Below are positions 26,650 to 36,568 of a DNA stretch of 64,000 nt, piece after piece. The translations under genes were made by a program, and so were the position numbers. The stretch is from positions 1 to 64,000 of the forward strand of contig CALDUY010000015.1 of NCBI GenBank assembly GCA_937923405.1, written 5' to 3'. The stretch comes from an uncultured Gemmataceae bacterium. GTDB taxonomy: Bacteria > Planctomycetota > Planctomycetia > Gemmatales > Gemmataceae. The notes under the pieces are model-generated. The model made no database searches, was not told where the DNA came from, and saw only the letters and a list, made by a program, of their open reading frames with translations. How positions within the stretch are numbered: position 1 is the first letter of the stretch; each line of letters begins with the position of its first letter.

Positions 26650-27831
26650 CTAGGGTTGCCCCATCATAGCTGGGTGCCGTCCGCCAGGCGAGAGCGATTC
26701 GCCCGGTTGGTGTGCCGTCAATCCATGATCCGTTGCGTTGTGGAATAATGGGGCGAGATCCACCGAGGTCAACGCCCCTGCGGAGGCCGGTATCTGACCG
26801 GTTGCCAGATGGAGCCGTAGCGGTTCCGGCTCGAAGATGATCGTCTGCAACGTGTCCCAGGCACTCACCAGATGCATCACCTCGTGCAGGCTGGTCACGT
26901 CATAACACCGAGGTAGTCGAGCATATCGTCGCATCGTTCGAATTCGGTCGAACGTCTGCATGACGTTGAGAGCGAAGGCAGGTTGCAGCGTGTCGAGCTG
27001 GAAGTGGTTGGTCGTCAAGCACACGCCGTGCTGAGCAGGTCGACGGTAAACGCGACCAGGCGTGACCTCGAAGGTGGCGGCGCGGTGCCGATCGATCAGA
27101 GCGAGGTTGTACATTGTGGTTCGCCGGCGACGGCTCAAGAGGGTAAACGCCTCGTCAATGGTCGAGCAAGTCTCAAGAATCTCGCGGAAACACAGAGCAT
27201 AGGGGGTGCCCCAGGGGTCGAGCCGCCGTACCCGGAACGGAGCCTGAAACACTTCTAGAATGGCCACCGTCAAGCCGTCCTCGTTCATGCCTGAGAGGAC
27301 GCCAACTAGCCCAGGAAAGCCAACCGAGACGAACGCTTTCCTGCCGCTGGGACGATAGACGGTCGCCAGCGTGTACTCGTGAGCGAAGCCGCCGCTGGGA
27401 TAGTCGAGGTTGCGGCCCAGCAGCGGCGGCTGAGCGCGTTGGCGGCACGGCTCAACAGCGAAGGCCGAGCAGGCGACTAGCTTCTTGATGTCGAACATGG
27501 TGTTGCCCAGGATCATGTGGCCGCGCTCTACGCCACTAGCCGAAGTGATCGCCTCGAACTCGGCGCGATACTCGGCGGGGAATCGCTCGACCATCAATCC
27601 GCCGAGCCGGAGCAGCGGTCCCGCCATCCAGGAACAGTAAAAGGTACGCAGCATCTCCTGGGGATACTCGGCCATGCGGCGAGCGTGCCGCAACGCCAAG
27701 GTGCCGATCGCTGTGCCGAGTTGCTCCGCCGAACCGTGGACCGTCAGCACGGGTAGATCGGCATGATAGCGCAGCTCTCCCCAGGCGTGTCGGCCTTCGG
27801 GATAGCGGAACGCGGCAGTGGAGATGGTCAT
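26650..27831 (-). CDS. C45-family autoproteolytic acyltransferase/hydrolase
   Basis: An Ntn-hydrolase of the C45 family, related to acyl-CoA:6-aminopenicillanate acyltransferase. These proenzymes cut themselves before a Cys that becomes the nucleophile. That Cys is at residue 121 (KKLVACSAFAVEP), followed by LLGRNLDYPSGGFAHEYTL, VGFPGLVGVLSGMNEDGLTV and MYNLALIDRHRAATFEVTP. The 393-residue length is normal. No signal peptide is seen. Natural substrates of bacterial homologues are largely unknown; amide bond hydrolysis or acyl transfer is the safe description. It is divergent from pstS, with the candidate PHO box in between, and follows the same strand as the M28 gene. Confidence 0.83.
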   Translation of the reverse strand: MTISTAAFRYPEGRHAWGELRYHADLPVLTVHGSAEQLGTAIGTLALRHARRMAEYPQEMLRTFYCSWMAGPLLRLGGLMVERFPAEYRAEFEAITSASGVERGHMILGNTMFDIKKLVACSAFAVEPCRQRAQPPLLGRNLDYPSGGFAHEYTLATVYRPSGRKAFVSVGFPGLVGVLSGMNEDGLTVAILEVFQAPFRVRRLDPWGTPYALCFREILETCSTIDEAFTLLSRRRRTTMYNLALIDRHRAATFEVTPGRVYRRPAQHGVCLTTNHFQLDTLQPAFALNVMQTFDRIRTMRRYARLPRCYDVTSLHEVMHLVSAWDTLQTIIFEPEPLRLHLATGQIPASAGALTSVDLAPLFHNATDHGLTAHQPGESLSPGGRHPAMMGQP

Positions 27832-27906
27832 CTGGTAATAATCTCCAGGGAATGGCCCAGGGCTATGATGAGGATAGGCACTGAGAAAATCGCATTGTCA
27901 CACGCT

Positions 27907-27946
27907 GTTCGTGGAGACTTCATCGAGAATTCATCATCACGTCTTA
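27907..27946 (+). promoter_or_regulatory. candidate PHO box upstream of pstS
   Basis: Three 7-base units at exact 11-base spacing, GTTCGTG (27907), CTTCATC (27918) and ATTCATC (27929), are separated by GAGA and GAGA, with a weaker fourth unit CGTCTTA at 27940. PhoB/PhoP boxes in other bacteria are direct repeats of 7 bases plus a 4-base spacer, and the actinobacterial unit is GTTCACC-like. It lies about 90 bases ahead of the pstS start and about 75 bases from the divergent C45 gene. phoB lies at the end of this operon. Confidence 0.55.
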
Positions 27947-28032
27947 GAAGTGTTCTCCCGATTGGATAAGCTAACTTGATGACCGAGTGTATGCATTGGT
28001 CGCTGAGTGGAACAAGAAGAAGGACACCAAGT

Positions 28033-29040
28033 ATGGTCCTGCGAGTCGTGCTTCCGATGCTGACTGGGGTTGTCCTAGCGGTGGCCCTCGTCGGTTGTGG
28101 CACAGGCGAGCGAGCCAGTGTCATTAGCATCGATGGCTCTAGCACGGTGTTCCCTGTCAGCGCGGTCATCGCAGAATTATATCAGAGTCAGTACTCGGAC
28201 GCGGCGATTGAGGTTCGCTACTCCGGAACAGGCGGCGGGCTAAAGAAATTCTGTCGTGGTGAACTCGACATCAGTAATGCCTCTCGGCCAATTTCCACGC
28301 GAGAGCTGGAAGAAGCTAAAAAACATCAAATCCAGTTTCTCGAACTGCCCGTCTGCTTCGACGCGCTGACCGTGGTAATTCACCCAGACAATACCTGGGC
28401 CGAGAAGATGACCGTCGAGCAGTTGCGAGCTATCTGGAGTCCCGAGAGCGAGGAAAACCAGATTCGCCGCTGGAGCGACATCAACCCCGACTGGCCAGAG
28501 AAGGAATTTATTCTCTTCGGTCCTGGAACGGACTCGGGCACCTTCGATTACTTCACCGAAGCGATCAACGGCAAAGGCGGACGCAGCCGCAAGGACTTCA
28601 CGGCTAGCGAGGATGACAATGTCCTCGTCGCTGGAGTCCGAGGAAACTTGACGGCGATCGGCTATTTCGGCTTCGCTTTCTACGAAACCAACCGCGACAA
28701 ACTCAAGGCCGTCGCCGTGCGCGACAAGGACAAATCAGAGTACGTTCTCCCCAGCCAAGAAGCGATTCTGAAAGGAACCTACACGCCGTTGTCACGACCG
28801 TTGTTCATCTATGTCAACTACAACGCGCTGCAACGCAAGGCCGAGTTGCAACGCTTCGTAGACTTTTATCTCAACAACGTCTCCCAGGCGTGCGAGATCG
28901 TTAAGTATGTGCCCCTGCCGGAGTCGGCCTACAAGTTAGTCCGTCAGCGCTTCGCCGAGCAACGAACCGGGACAGCGTTTGGAGGCCATCCGGCGGTGGG
29001 GACCTCCATCGATGACATTCTCAAACGAGAGTTAAAATAG
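28033..29040 (+). CDS. pstS: phosphate ABC transporter substrate-binding lipoprotein
   Basis: Captures phosphate outside the inner membrane for PstCAB. The start at 28033 gives a lipoprotein signal with lipobox ALVGC; an AAGGAC motif lies upstream. In-frame TTG/ATG codons at 27976/27979 would add an unneeded 18 residues. PstS features: SIDGSSTVFPVSAVIAELYQ, EVRYSGTGGGLKKFCRGELD, DISNASRPIS (phosphate-contacting region), FGPGTDSGTFDYFTEAI and RGNLTAIGYFGFAFY. The length of 336 aa is normal. It is the first gene of an eight-gene phosphate operon. Confidence 0.95.
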   Translation: MVLRVVLPMLTGVVLAVALVGCGTGERASVISIDGSSTVFPVSAVIAELYQSQYSDAAIEVRYSGTGGGLKKFCRGELDISNASRPISTRELEEAKKHQIQFLELPVCFDALTVVIHPDNTWAEKMTVEQLRAIWSPESEENQIRRWSDINPDWPEKEFILFGPGTDSGTFDYFTEAINGKGGRSRKDFTASEDDNVLVAGVRGNLTAIGYFGFAFYETNRDKLKAVAVRDKDKSEYVLPSQEAILKGTYTPLSRPLFIYVNYNALQRKAELQRFVDFYLNNVSQACEIVKYVPLPESAYKLVRQRFAEQRTGTAFGGHPAVGTSIDDILKRELK

Positions 29041-29059
29041 CCATTTTACGAGACCATTG

Positions 29060-29992
29060 ATGCAACCACTACTGCCAGAACCATCCACTCGCTTATCGCA
29101 ACAACCCGTGCCTCGCTCGGTGATCTTTCGGGAACGTCTGATCGAGGCGGGGTTATTCTTCGCGGCGATCTCCAGCATCCTCATCACGCTGGGGATTCTC
29201 GGTATATTGCTTTACGAATCGTCCGACTTTTTCCGCAACGTCTCGCTAGGGGAGTTTCTCACTAGCACTGTGTGGACACCGACTTTTGAAAATCCCCAGT
29301 TCGGCATTCTCCCTCTAGTGGCCGGCACTTTGGTGACGACGGTTGTAGCTCTGCTCGTGGCCCTGCCTGTCGGCACGATCGTGGCAGTTTACCTCAGCGA
29401 ATACGCCCCTTTCGCGCTCCGAGAAATCCTTAAACCGATGCTCGAATTGCTCAGCGCGGTGCCCACCGTGGTCTATGGCTATTTCGCGCTGTTGTTCGTC
29501 ACACCGCTGTTGCGCCAGTTCCTCCCCGGGCTGGAGCAATTTAACATGCTCTCGGCGGGCATTATCATGGGCATCATGATTATTCCCTACGTCAGCTCGC
29601 TGAGCGAGGACGCCATGCGAGCCGTGCCTATGCTGTTGCGCGAGGGTTCGTATGCGCTGGGGGCCAACCGCTTCACGACGGCATTTCGTGTCGTCTATCC
29701 AGCGGCGCTGTCCGGCATCGGGGCGGCCTACATCCTGGGCATCTCCCGAGCGGTTGGCGAAACGATGATCGTGGCCATCGCCGCGGGCGGCCAGCCGAAG
29801 TTCACCCTCAACCCCACTGAGGGAGCCGCCACCATCACCGGCTATATTGTCGCTGTCTGTCAGGGCGACGTGGAACATGGCAGTACTGCCTATCAAGCCA
29901 TTTTTGCCGCTGGTCTACTGCTGTTCGTGGTTACGCTGTTGTTCAACCTGGCGGGCTACTGGCTCCGCAAACGGTTCCGAGAGGCCTACTAA
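29060..29992 (+). CDS. pstC: phosphate ABC transporter permease PstC
   Basis: An inner-membrane permease with six transmembrane helices (for example LFFAAISSILITLGILGILL and GTLVTTVVALLVALPVGTIV). The cytoplasmic EAA-type loop LREGSYALGANRFTTAFRVV contacts PstB. PstC-typical features include LELLSAVPTVVYGYFALLFV and GISRAVGETMIVAIAAGGQP. 310 residues from the ATG at 29060. It starts 19 bases after pstS and ends two bases before pstA, so it is clearly in the operon. Confidence 0.95.
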   Translation: MQPLLPEPSTRLSQQPVPRSVIFRERLIEAGLFFAAISSILITLGILGILLYESSDFFRNVSLGEFLTSTVWTPTFENPQFGILPLVAGTLVTTVVALLVALPVGTIVAVYLSEYAPFALREILKPMLELLSAVPTVVYGYFALLFVTPLLRQFLPGLEQFNMLSAGIIMGIMIIPYVSSLSEDAMRAVPMLLREGSYALGANRFTTAFRVVYPAALSGIGAAYILGISRAVGETMIVAIAAGGQPKFTLNPTEGAATITGYIVAVCQGDVEHGSTAYQAIFAAGLLLFVVTLLFNLAGYWLRKRFREAY

Positions 29993-29994
29993 CG

Positions 29995-30954
29995 ATGGAC
30001 GATCTCAACCGCCTGATCGCACGCCGTCGTCGCCAAGACCTGATCTTCGGGGCCTTTGGCTTGGTCTGCACCATGCTGGGCATCGCCACCCTGGTGATTC
30101 TCCTCGTGGATCTGGTGATGGACGGCCTACCACGGCTGAACTGGGCGTTTCTGACTTCGGCCAACTCGATTATCGATCCGGAGAAGGCTGGCATTCTGAT
30201 TCCCCTGGTGGACTCGCTGTTGATCATGCTAGTAACAGCAGCGGCCGCCGTGCCGCTCGGCGTCGCCGCCGGTGTCTATCTGGAGGAGTACGCGCGGAAG
30301 AATTGGTTGACGACGTTCATCGAATTGAACATCTCCAACCTGGCCGCGGTGCCGTCCATTCTTTACGGTCTGTTGTCGCTGGGACTGCTGCTGTACTACT
30401 TGAACCTGCACCAGCTGGGCATCACTGGGGCCGATCAACGTTGGCCGCTCGGTCCGCGCGGCAGTCTCGCCGCCGCTGGCATTACACTGGCTCTATTGGT
30501 GTTGCCGATCGTCATCGTGGCCACTCGCGAGGCGTTACGATCAATTCCATTAACGATCCGAGAAGCCGCTTATGCTCTCGGAGCTACACGCTGGCAGGTC
30601 GTCTGGCATCATCTGTTGCCCTACTCTTCGGGTGGCATCGCCACCGGGATCATCATCGGGCTGTCCCGCGCTATCGGCGAAACCGCTCCGCTGGTGACGA
30701 TCGGAGCAGCGGGCTTCTGGCTGGTATTGCCGCCTTCGCCGATCCAGTCCGCCCCGCCGTTTCTCTCGTTCGCCTGGCTGCTCGAACCGTTCTCAGCGAT
30801 GCCGATTCAGATTTTTACCTGGACTCAAGATGCTCGACCGGAATTTCGGGTCAATGCCGCCGCCGCCGCTGTAGTGTTAATCGTCATGACGCTCAGTCTC
30901 AATGCCGTGGCGATCGTCCTTCGCTATCGACTTCGACGCCGGATCAATTGGTGA
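29995..30954 (+). CDS. pstA: phosphate ABC transporter permease PstA
   Basis: The second permease of the Pst channel, 319 residues with six transmembrane helices. Diagnostic pieces: PLGVAAGVYLEEYARKNWLT, LAAVPSILYGLLSLGLLLYY, IREAAYALGATRWQVVWHHL (EAA loop) and GIIIGLSRAIGETAPLVTIG. The ATG follows the pstC stop directly and the stop is followed three bases later by pstB, which fits tightly coupled translation and fixed stoichiometry. Confidence 0.95.
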   Translation: MDDLNRLIARRRRQDLIFGAFGLVCTMLGIATLVILLVDLVMDGLPRLNWAFLTSANSIIDPEKAGILIPLVDSLLIMLVTAAAAVPLGVAAGVYLEEYARKNWLTTFIELNISNLAAVPSILYGLLSLGLLLYYLNLHQLGITGADQRWPLGPRGSLAAAGITLALLVLPIVIVATREALRSIPLTIREAAYALGATRWQVVWHHLLPYSSGGIATGIIIGLSRAIGETAPLVTIGAAGFWLVLPPSPIQSAPPFLSFAWLLEPFSAMPIQIFTWTQDARPEFRVNAAAAAVVLIVMTLSLNAVAIVLRYRLRRRINW

Positions 30955-30957
30955 CCC

Positions 30958-31761
30958 ATGCCGCAAACTGTTGCTCCCACTGCTACTGCTCCTGCTGTCG
31001 AATCGCTCAAGGCTCAGGCCATCGACCTGAACTTCTGGTACGGTTCCAAACACGCGCTGAAGGGGATCAATCTCTCCTTCCCGGAGAACAAAGTGACAGC
31101 GCTGATTGGTCCTTCCGGCTGTGGCAAATCGACGCTGCTCCGCTGCTTCAACCGCATGCACGACCTGTACCCTGGCAATCGCTATCAAGGGCAACTCTTG
31201 CTCCAGCCTAGCGGCTGCAACATCATTGCCCCGACCACTGATCCCGTTGAGATGCGCATGCGTATCAGCATGGTGTTCCAGAAGCCCAATCCCTTTCCCA
31301 AGTCGATCTTCGAGAACGTCGCTTTTGGACTGCGGCTACGCGGCATCAGCAAACCCGCCGTGCTGCGTGAACGGGTCGAAGAGGCGCTTCGCTTCGCTGC
31401 GCTCTGGGACGAAACCAAGGATCGCTTGCATCAGTCGGCGTACAACCTCTCGGGCGGACAGCAGCAGCGTTTGTGCATCGCCCGAGCCTTGGCCAGTGAA
31501 CCGGAGATCGTGCTGTTCGACGAACCAACCAGTGCCCTCGACCCGATGGCCACTTCGCGGATCGAAGACCTGATCTATTCGCTCCGCAATCGGGTTACGA
31601 TCTTGCTGGTGACTCATAATATGCAGCAGGCAGCTCGCGTTTCCGATTACACTGCTTTCATGTACCTTGGCGAATTGATCGAGGTCAATGAGACCGCCAA
31701 GATGTTCCATATGCCGACTCAGCGGCTGACCGAAGAGTACATCAGCGGGCATTTCGGCTAA
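30958..31761 (+). CDS. pstB: phosphate ABC transporter ATPase PstB (first copy)
   Basis: Energises PstCA. 267 residues with an N-terminal Ala/Pro/Thr-rich leader of about 18 residues, then [20 protein letters not shown], Walker [22 protein letters not shown]-loop [17 protein letters not shown], signature [15 protein letters not shown], Walker [15 protein letters not shown] and H-loop [17 protein letters not shown]. All catalytic residues are present. A second, clearly different pstB lies two genes downstream in the same operon. Confidence 0.96.
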   Translation: MPQTVAPTATAPAVESLKAQAIDLNFWYGSKHALKGINLSFPENKVTALIGPSGCGKSTLLRCFNRMHDLYPGNRYQGQLLLQPSGCNIIAPTTDPVEMRMRISMVFQKPNPFPKSIFENVAFGLRLRGISKPAVLRERVEEALRFAALWDETKDRLHQSAYNLSGGQQQRLCIARALASEPEIVLFDEPTSALDPMATSRIEDLIYSLRNRVTILLVTHNMQQAARVSDYTAFMYLGELIEVNETAKMFHMPTQRLTEEYISGHFG

Positions 31762-31800
31762 GGCGAGCGAGGCGGTCGTGGGCGAAGGGATGATGCGGTC

Positions 31801-33180
31801 ATGTTCCGCCGGCTGTGGCTCTGTTTTAGCTTGGTGACCCTGACCGTGGTCCTCAGTTTAGCAGGGACGATCTTCATCCTGGTCGAGGATGAACCCCTGC
31901 GGTATCAACTGTGGCTGTACCTGAGCCTTTTTGGTCTATTTGGAATCCTTATTGGGATGATAATCAGCGGGATACTGTCGCAGCAGTTTCGACGTCCCGT
32001 CCGCGAGTTAGTGGACGCTGTCTCTCGGGTAGGCGTTGGGGGCGTCGGACCGCGTGTCGGAGCCGCCTACGATGCCGAGGTCGAGGTACTGACGGAATCG
32101 TTCAACAAGGTCAGTGAGGCGTTGACCACCCGCATCGCTCGCCTGGAAGAGGATCGCCAGCAATTGCGCACCGTGCTTTCGGGCATGGTCGAGGGAGTGG
32201 TCGCCCTCAATGCCGAGCAGCGGATTCTTTACGCCAACGATCGGGCCATCGAGTTGCTCGAACTTCCCTCTCCTGCTCCCGTGGGCCGGCTGATGTGGGA
32301 GGTCGTGCGCCATCGGCACTTGCTCGATGCCGTCCGCAACGCTCAGGAACGAGAAGAGCCGCACCGCGAAGAGTTCACCTGGAACGGCAACACGCCGCGC
32401 AGTTTGACGGTGCATGCGGCCCGATTGCCGGGCAATCCCTCACGCGGCACGGTGCTGGTGCTGCACGACACCACGGAGTTACGTCGCCTGGAACGACTAC
32501 GTCAGGATTTCGTGGCCAATGTCTCGCATGAACTGAAAACGCCGCTGTCGGTTATCAAAGTGTGCGTCGAAACCTTACTCGATGGCGCGATCGAGGATGA
32601 AGGCAATCGCGGACGCTTTCTGGAACAGATTAGCCGACAGTCGGATCGGCTGCATGCTTTGATTCTGGATCTGCTGAGTCTAGCGCGGATCGAGTCGGGC
32701 ACGGAACTGTTCGACTTCGAGGCCATCGCCCTAGCCCCGTTGGTCCGGGCCAGCGTCGAACGCCATCGTCCGCGCGCCGAGGCTCACAAACAGGAGTTGC
32801 TTGTTGTCGAAGGAAGTGAATCTCTTAAGGCCTGGGCCGACGAGGAAGCCGTCGATCAGATTCTGGAAAATCTGCTGGACAATGCTCTGAAGTACACGCC
32901 GCAAGGCGGACGAATCGAGGTTCGCTGGTTTCGTCACGAGGACCAAGCTTGCATCGAGGTCAGCGACTCGGGGATCGGCATTCCTGCAGCCGATCTGCCC
33001 CGGATCTTTGAACGGTTCTACCGCGTGGACAAGGCCCGCTCTCGCGAGATGGGCGGCACTGGACTGGGTCTGTCGATCGTCAAACATCTAACCCAAGCGA
33101 TGCACGGCACGGTCTCGGCTAGCAGCGAGGTCGGTAAAGGAACCACCTTCCGAATCAGCCTGCCGATGACCTTCTCTTGA
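31801..33180 (+). CDS. phoR: phosphate regulon sensor histidine kinase PhoR
   Basis: A membrane histidine kinase of 459 residues. Two N-terminal transmembrane helices ([40 protein letters not shown]) have almost no external loop, as in PhoR proteins that sense through Pst/PhoU. A HAMP-like linker, a PAS domain ([20 protein letters not shown]), H-box [21 protein letters not shown]-box [18 protein letters not shown]1 [20 protein letters not shown] and G2 [19 protein letters not shown] follow. It sits between pstB1 and pstB2 and should phosphorylate the PhoB at the operon's end. Confidence 0.93.
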   Translation: MFRRLWLCFSLVTLTVVLSLAGTIFILVEDEPLRYQLWLYLSLFGLFGILIGMIISGILSQQFRRPVRELVDAVSRVGVGGVGPRVGAAYDAEVEVLTESFNKVSEALTTRIARLEEDRQQLRTVLSGMVEGVVALNAEQRILYANDRAIELLELPSPAPVGRLMWEVVRHRHLLDAVRNAQEREEPHREEFTWNGNTPRSLTVHAARLPGNPSRGTVLVLHDTTELRRLERLRQDFVANVSHELKTPLSVIKVCVETLLDGAIEDEGNRGRFLEQISRQSDRLHALILDLLSLARIESGTELFDFEAIALAPLVRASVERHRPRAEAHKQELLVVEGSESLKAWADEEAVDQILENLLDNALKYTPQGGRIEVRWFRHEDQACIEVSDSGIGIPAADLPRIFERFYRVDKARSREMGGTGLGLSIVKHLTQAMHGTVSASSEVGKGTTFRISLPMTFS

Positions 33181-33322
33181 AGCGAGCCACCCGGCGCTTC
33201 CGTCCAAAATTTCCCGCCGTCGAATTGTCGTTGCTCCAGGCAGGTCTTCTTCGATTTCCTCTCGCAACTTCATAAAAACCACACAATTTCGCCATAAACT
33301 CTGGGTGCCTAGGGAGACTCGC

Positions 33323-34153
33323 ATGGCGACGATCTCGTTTTCTTCGATCCTCCACGACCGGCAACGAAATGGTCGAATGCCGGTTGTTTGCCAAAAGGCG
33401 ACGAACAAACTGGTCGCCAAGAATGTTTCGTTTTGGTACGGCAGCAAGCAGGCGCTGTTCGACATTAACTTGACCATCCCGGAACGCTCGGTCATGGCGC
33501 TGATCGGTCCGTCGGGATGCGGCAAATCGACGTTTCTCCGCCTGTTGAATCGGATGAATGATCTGATTCCGTCGGCCCGGGTTCGCGGCAGCGTCCAACT
33601 CGACGGACAGGATATTTATGGCCCGGGCACCGACGTGGTCCGTCTGCGGCGACGGGTCGGCATGGTATTTCAAAAGTCCACGGCGTTTCCCAAGTCGATC
33701 TACGAAAACGTCGTTTTCGGACCGCGAATTGCTGGAATTCACCAGCGATCCATTCTCGACGAAATTTGTGAGCGGTGCTTGCAAGCAGCGGCATTGTGGG
33801 ACGAAGTGAAGGATCGCTTGCAGGATCAGGCCAGCAACCTCAGTGGCGGACAGCAACAACGTCTGTGCATCGCCCGCACTTTGGCCACGGATCCGGAAGT
33901 GCTGTTGCTCGACGAACCGGCCAGCGCGCTGGATCCGGCCAGCACTGCCCGTATTGAGGATCTGATTTATCGGCTGAAGGAAACCTACACCATCGTCATC
34001 GTCACGCACAACATGCAACAAGCCGCTCGCGTGTCGGATCAGACGGCCTTTTTCTACAACGGTCAGCTTATCGAGTGCGGACCTACCGATTCGCTGTACG
34101 TTCGCCCTAGAGTTCGGCAGACAGAAGATTATATTACAGGGAGGTTTGGATGA
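33323..34153 (+). CDS. pstB: second phosphate ABC transporter ATPase PstB
   Basis: A complete second PstB (276 residues). It has [20 protein letters not shown], Walker [21 protein letters not shown], signature [15 protein letters not shown], Walker [15 protein letters not shown] and [20 protein letters not shown]. It keeps all ATPase motifs but differs widely from the first copy, so it is not a recent duplicate. The ATG at 33323 follows AGGGAG. It is separated from phoR by about 140 bases and overlaps phoU by four bases. It may pair with PstCA under other conditions or act with PhoU in signalling. Confidence 0.94.
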   Translation: MATISFSSILHDRQRNGRMPVVCQKATNKLVAKNVSFWYGSKQALFDINLTIPERSVMALIGPSGCGKSTFLRLLNRMNDLIPSARVRGSVQLDGQDIYGPGTDVVRLRRRVGMVFQKSTAFPKSIYENVVFGPRIAGIHQRSILDEICERCLQAAALWDEVKDRLQDQASNLSGGQQQRLCIARTLATDPEVLLLDEPASALDPASTARIEDLIYRLKETYTIVIVTHNMQQAARVSDQTAFFYNGQLIECGPTDSLYVRPRVRQTEDYITGRFG

Positions 34154-34890
34154 GCGCGGCACTGCGGAAACGGTCGTCGCATTCTCACTCTCTAGAAGGC
34201 CGTTCTGTTATGGGCATCCATCTGCTGCGCGATCTGGACGAACTACAGCGTGATTTGCTGGCACTGGCAAGCCTAGTCGAGGAGTCGATCCACAAAGCGA
34301 CTCGCTCGCTGCAAACCCGCAATGTGACGTTGGCCAATGAGGTAATCGCCGCCGATCCGCAGATCGATCTGGAAGACAACCACATCAACGAGGAATGTCT
34401 GAAAATCCTGGCGTTGCATCAACCGGTGGCCCGCGACCTCCGCCGCATCGCTGCCGCCATGATGATTACCACCGATCTGGAGCGCATGGGCGACTTGGCC
34501 GAGGAAATCGCCGAACGGTCCATCGCCCTGACTCACACGCCACACTTTCCCATTCCCGAAAAACTCGGACGCATGGCCGATCTGACGACGATGATGGTTC
34601 GCCAATCACTCGATGCCTTCGTGAACCTCAGTCAGGAGCAGGCCGAACTGGTGCTGCGCATGGATGATGAGGTGGATCGCTACAATAACGAGATTATTCA
34701 AGAATTAATTCAGACGATGCAATCCTCACCGAGTCTCATTGAGGCAGGGTTATCAATGTTCTCGGCGACCCGCCACCTGGAACGCATCGCCGACCACGCC
34801 ACGAACATCGCGGAAGATGTGATCTATTTGATTAGCGGCGAGATTGTCAAACATCGCTCAAGCGAGTCGGTTATCGAGGGAGAGATATGA
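34150..34890 (+). CDS. phoU: phosphate signalling protein PhoU
   Basis: A negative regulator linking the Pst transporter to PhoR. 246 residues of two PhoU three-helix repeats: [40 protein letters not shown] and [20 protein letters not shown], then the second-repeat [20 protein letters not shown] and [20 protein letters not shown]. The E/DxxxD metal-binding motifs are intact. The start overlaps pstB2 by four bases (ATGA) after GGGAGGTTT; a later ATG at 34210 would also give a full PhoU domain. Its stop overlaps phoB by four bases. Confidence 0.94.
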   Translation: MSAALRKRSSHSHSLEGRSVMGIHLLRDLDELQRDLLALASLVEESIHKATRSLQTRNVTLANEVIAADPQIDLEDNHINEECLKILALHQPVARDLRRIAAAMMITTDLERMGDLAEEIAERSIALTHTPHFPIPEKLGRMADLTTMMVRQSLDAFVNLSQEQAELVLRMDDEVDRYNNEIIQELIQTMQSSPSLIEAGLSMFSATRHLERIADHATNIAEDVIYLISGEIVKHRSSESVIEGEI

Positions 34891-35615
34891 TAATGGCCGC
34901 GGCTACGCCTGTTCCGACCCCCACGACCACGAGTCGTCTGCGGGTGCTAGTCATTGAGGATGAACGCGATCTAGTGGATGGACTGGTCTACAATCTACAA
35001 CGGGAAGGTTACGACACGATCGTGGCCCACGACGGGCAAGAAGGTCTGCGCAAGGCCCAGACGCTGTTGCCGGATCTGATCCTGTTGGACATTATGTTGC
35101 CCACGCTCAGCGGCACGGAGATTCTCCGTGACCTACGCGGAGGGGAGCGAACCCGAGACATTCCCGTCATCATCCTCAGTGCCAAGGCCGAGGAGACGGA
35201 TCAGGTCGTGGGCTTCTCGCTGGGTGCCGATGACTACGTCACCAAACCGTTCAGTCCCCGTGTGTTAATGCAGAAGATCAAAGCGCTGCGGCGACGGGTG
35301 GAAGGCACGGCCGATTCCACGGAAGTCATCGAGTATCTCGGCGTCAAGATCGACCGAGTCCGCCATCGCGCTTACGTCGAAAACGAGGAACTGGATCTCA
35401 CGCCAACCGAATTTCGCTTGTTGGAATGTTTGCTGCGTCAGCCCGGTCGGGCCTTCACTCGCCATCAACTGATGGATGCGGCCATCGGCGAGGGCGCGAT
35501 CGTCCTCGAACGCACCATCGATGTTCACATCAAGACGTTGCGCAAGAAGCTCGAATCGGCGGACTTGATCGAAACGGTTCGCGGGGTGGGCTATCGCTTC
35601 CGAGAAAGTCGCTAA
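34887..35615 (+). CDS. phoB: phosphate regulon response regulator PhoB (OmpR family)
   Basis: 242 residues. The receiver domain has LVIEDERDLVDGLVYNLQRE, phosphoacceptor LILLDIMLPTLSGTEILRDL, IILSAKAEE and DDYVTKPFSPRVLMQKIKAL. The C-terminal winged helix has LDLTPTEFRLLECLLRQPGR and IDVHIKTLRKKLESADLIET, ending VRGVGYRFRESR. It begins with a four-base ATGA overlap on phoU behind GAGGGAG. It probably binds the candidate PHO box ahead of pstS, closing an autoregulatory loop. A weak hairpin (AGAATC/GATTCT, 35642-35658) follows the gene. Confidence 0.95.
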   Translation: MIMAAATPVPTPTTTSRLRVLVIEDERDLVDGLVYNLQREGYDTIVAHDGQEGLRKAQTLLPDLILLDIMLPTLSGTEILRDLRGGERTRDIPVIILSAKAEETDQVVGFSLGADDYVTKPFSPRVLMQKIKALRRRVEGTADSTEVIEYLGVKIDRVRHRAYVENEELDLTPTEFRLLECLLRQPGRAFTRHQLMDAAIGEGAIVLERTIDVHIKTLRKKLESADLIETVRGVGYRFRESR

Positions 35616-35867
35616 TGGCGGTCCCAGCTGAGTCGACAGGGAGAATCTTAACGATTCTTCTGATTTTGTAGGTTCTAGCGAGGTACTTGCTGGATACGGG
35701 ACGATTCCTCAGGTAGAATAAGAAAACCTACGACTTCAGCGTGGCATTGGGAGCCTGCTGAAGCTCACTCTTCCCGGCCAGCTGGTTGATCGCGTTCGAG
35801 CAGCAAGCGCCCCTTAAACCGGTCTGGCGCGGTTGGATGCATCCCGGACAGACAGGAGCTTCACCCT

Positions 35868-36554
35868 ATGCCCAGCCCGTTTCCAGGAATGGATCCGTAT
35901 CTGGAAGATGAGCGGCTCTGGCCCGACTTCCAGCAGCAACTAATCGCCTGCCTGTATCAGACCATTTTGCCTGGGCTGGTCGATCGCTACCGCGCCAGAG
36001 TTTGTCAGCGACACTACGTCACTGAGCAGGCGTTATTCACCTCGATTATCCGTGAACCGCGTCACGAAGACTACCTGGAGATCCGCCAACGCTGTGATGG
36101 TCGGCTGATGACGCTGCTGGAGGTAGTAAGTCCGGCGAACAAAACCACGCCGGAAGGCCGTGCCATCTACTTGGAGAAACGCCGCGAAGGCCGCACCGCT
36201 GGCGCGAACCTAGTCGAGATCGATCTACTCTTGCAGGGACAACCCACGCTGGACTATTCCCGCCAGGAACTGCCGGACTGGGATTATGCCGTTGCCGTCA
36301 CCCGGGCGACGCAACCCGATCGATACGAGATCTACACCGCGACCTTGCAAAAAAGGCTGCCGCGGTTCCGTCTACCGCTCGCCCCAGATGATCGCGACAC
36401 AGTGCTGGATCTGCATACAGCCTTCACGCGCTGCTACGACAAGGGCGGCTTCGCCAACAAAATCGACTACACTAAAGAGCCGCCGCCCCCCCTCTCAGAC
36501 GACGACCGGGCCTGGCTGAACGACTTGTTACGACAGTGCAAACTGCGGTCGTGA
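35868..36554 (+). CDS. DUF4058 family protein
   Basis: 228 residues. It begins with the family hallmark PSPFPGMDPYLEDERLWPDF and contains LLEVVSPANKTTPEGRAIYL, EKRREGRTAGANLVEIDLLL and the C-terminal acidic/proline segment. The spaced E-V-(x)SPxNK and VEIDLL elements resemble a PD-(D/E)xK nuclease core, but no function has been shown to my knowledge. DUF4058 genes are common and multicopy in planctomycetes and cyanobacteria. It is monocistronic, convergent with the DUF1559 gene that ends 14 bases away. Confidence 0.87.
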   Translation: MPSPFPGMDPYLEDERLWPDFQQQLIACLYQTILPGLVDRYRARVCQRHYVTEQALFTSIIREPRHEDYLEIRQRCDGRLMTLLEVVSPANKTTPEGRAIYLEKRREGRTAGANLVEIDLLLQGQPTLDYSRQELPDWDYAVAVTRATQPDRYEIYTATLQKRLPRFRLPLAPDDRDTVLDLHTAFTRCYDKGGFANKIDYTKEPPPPLSDDDRAWLNDLLRQCKLRS

Positions 36555-36568
36555 CAACCGCAACATCG

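Noticed and set aside
29847..31211. 454-codon plus-strand frame across pstC, pstA and pstB
   Set aside because: Out-of-frame shadow; arginine/serine-rich with no family, and the three pst genes cover it completely.
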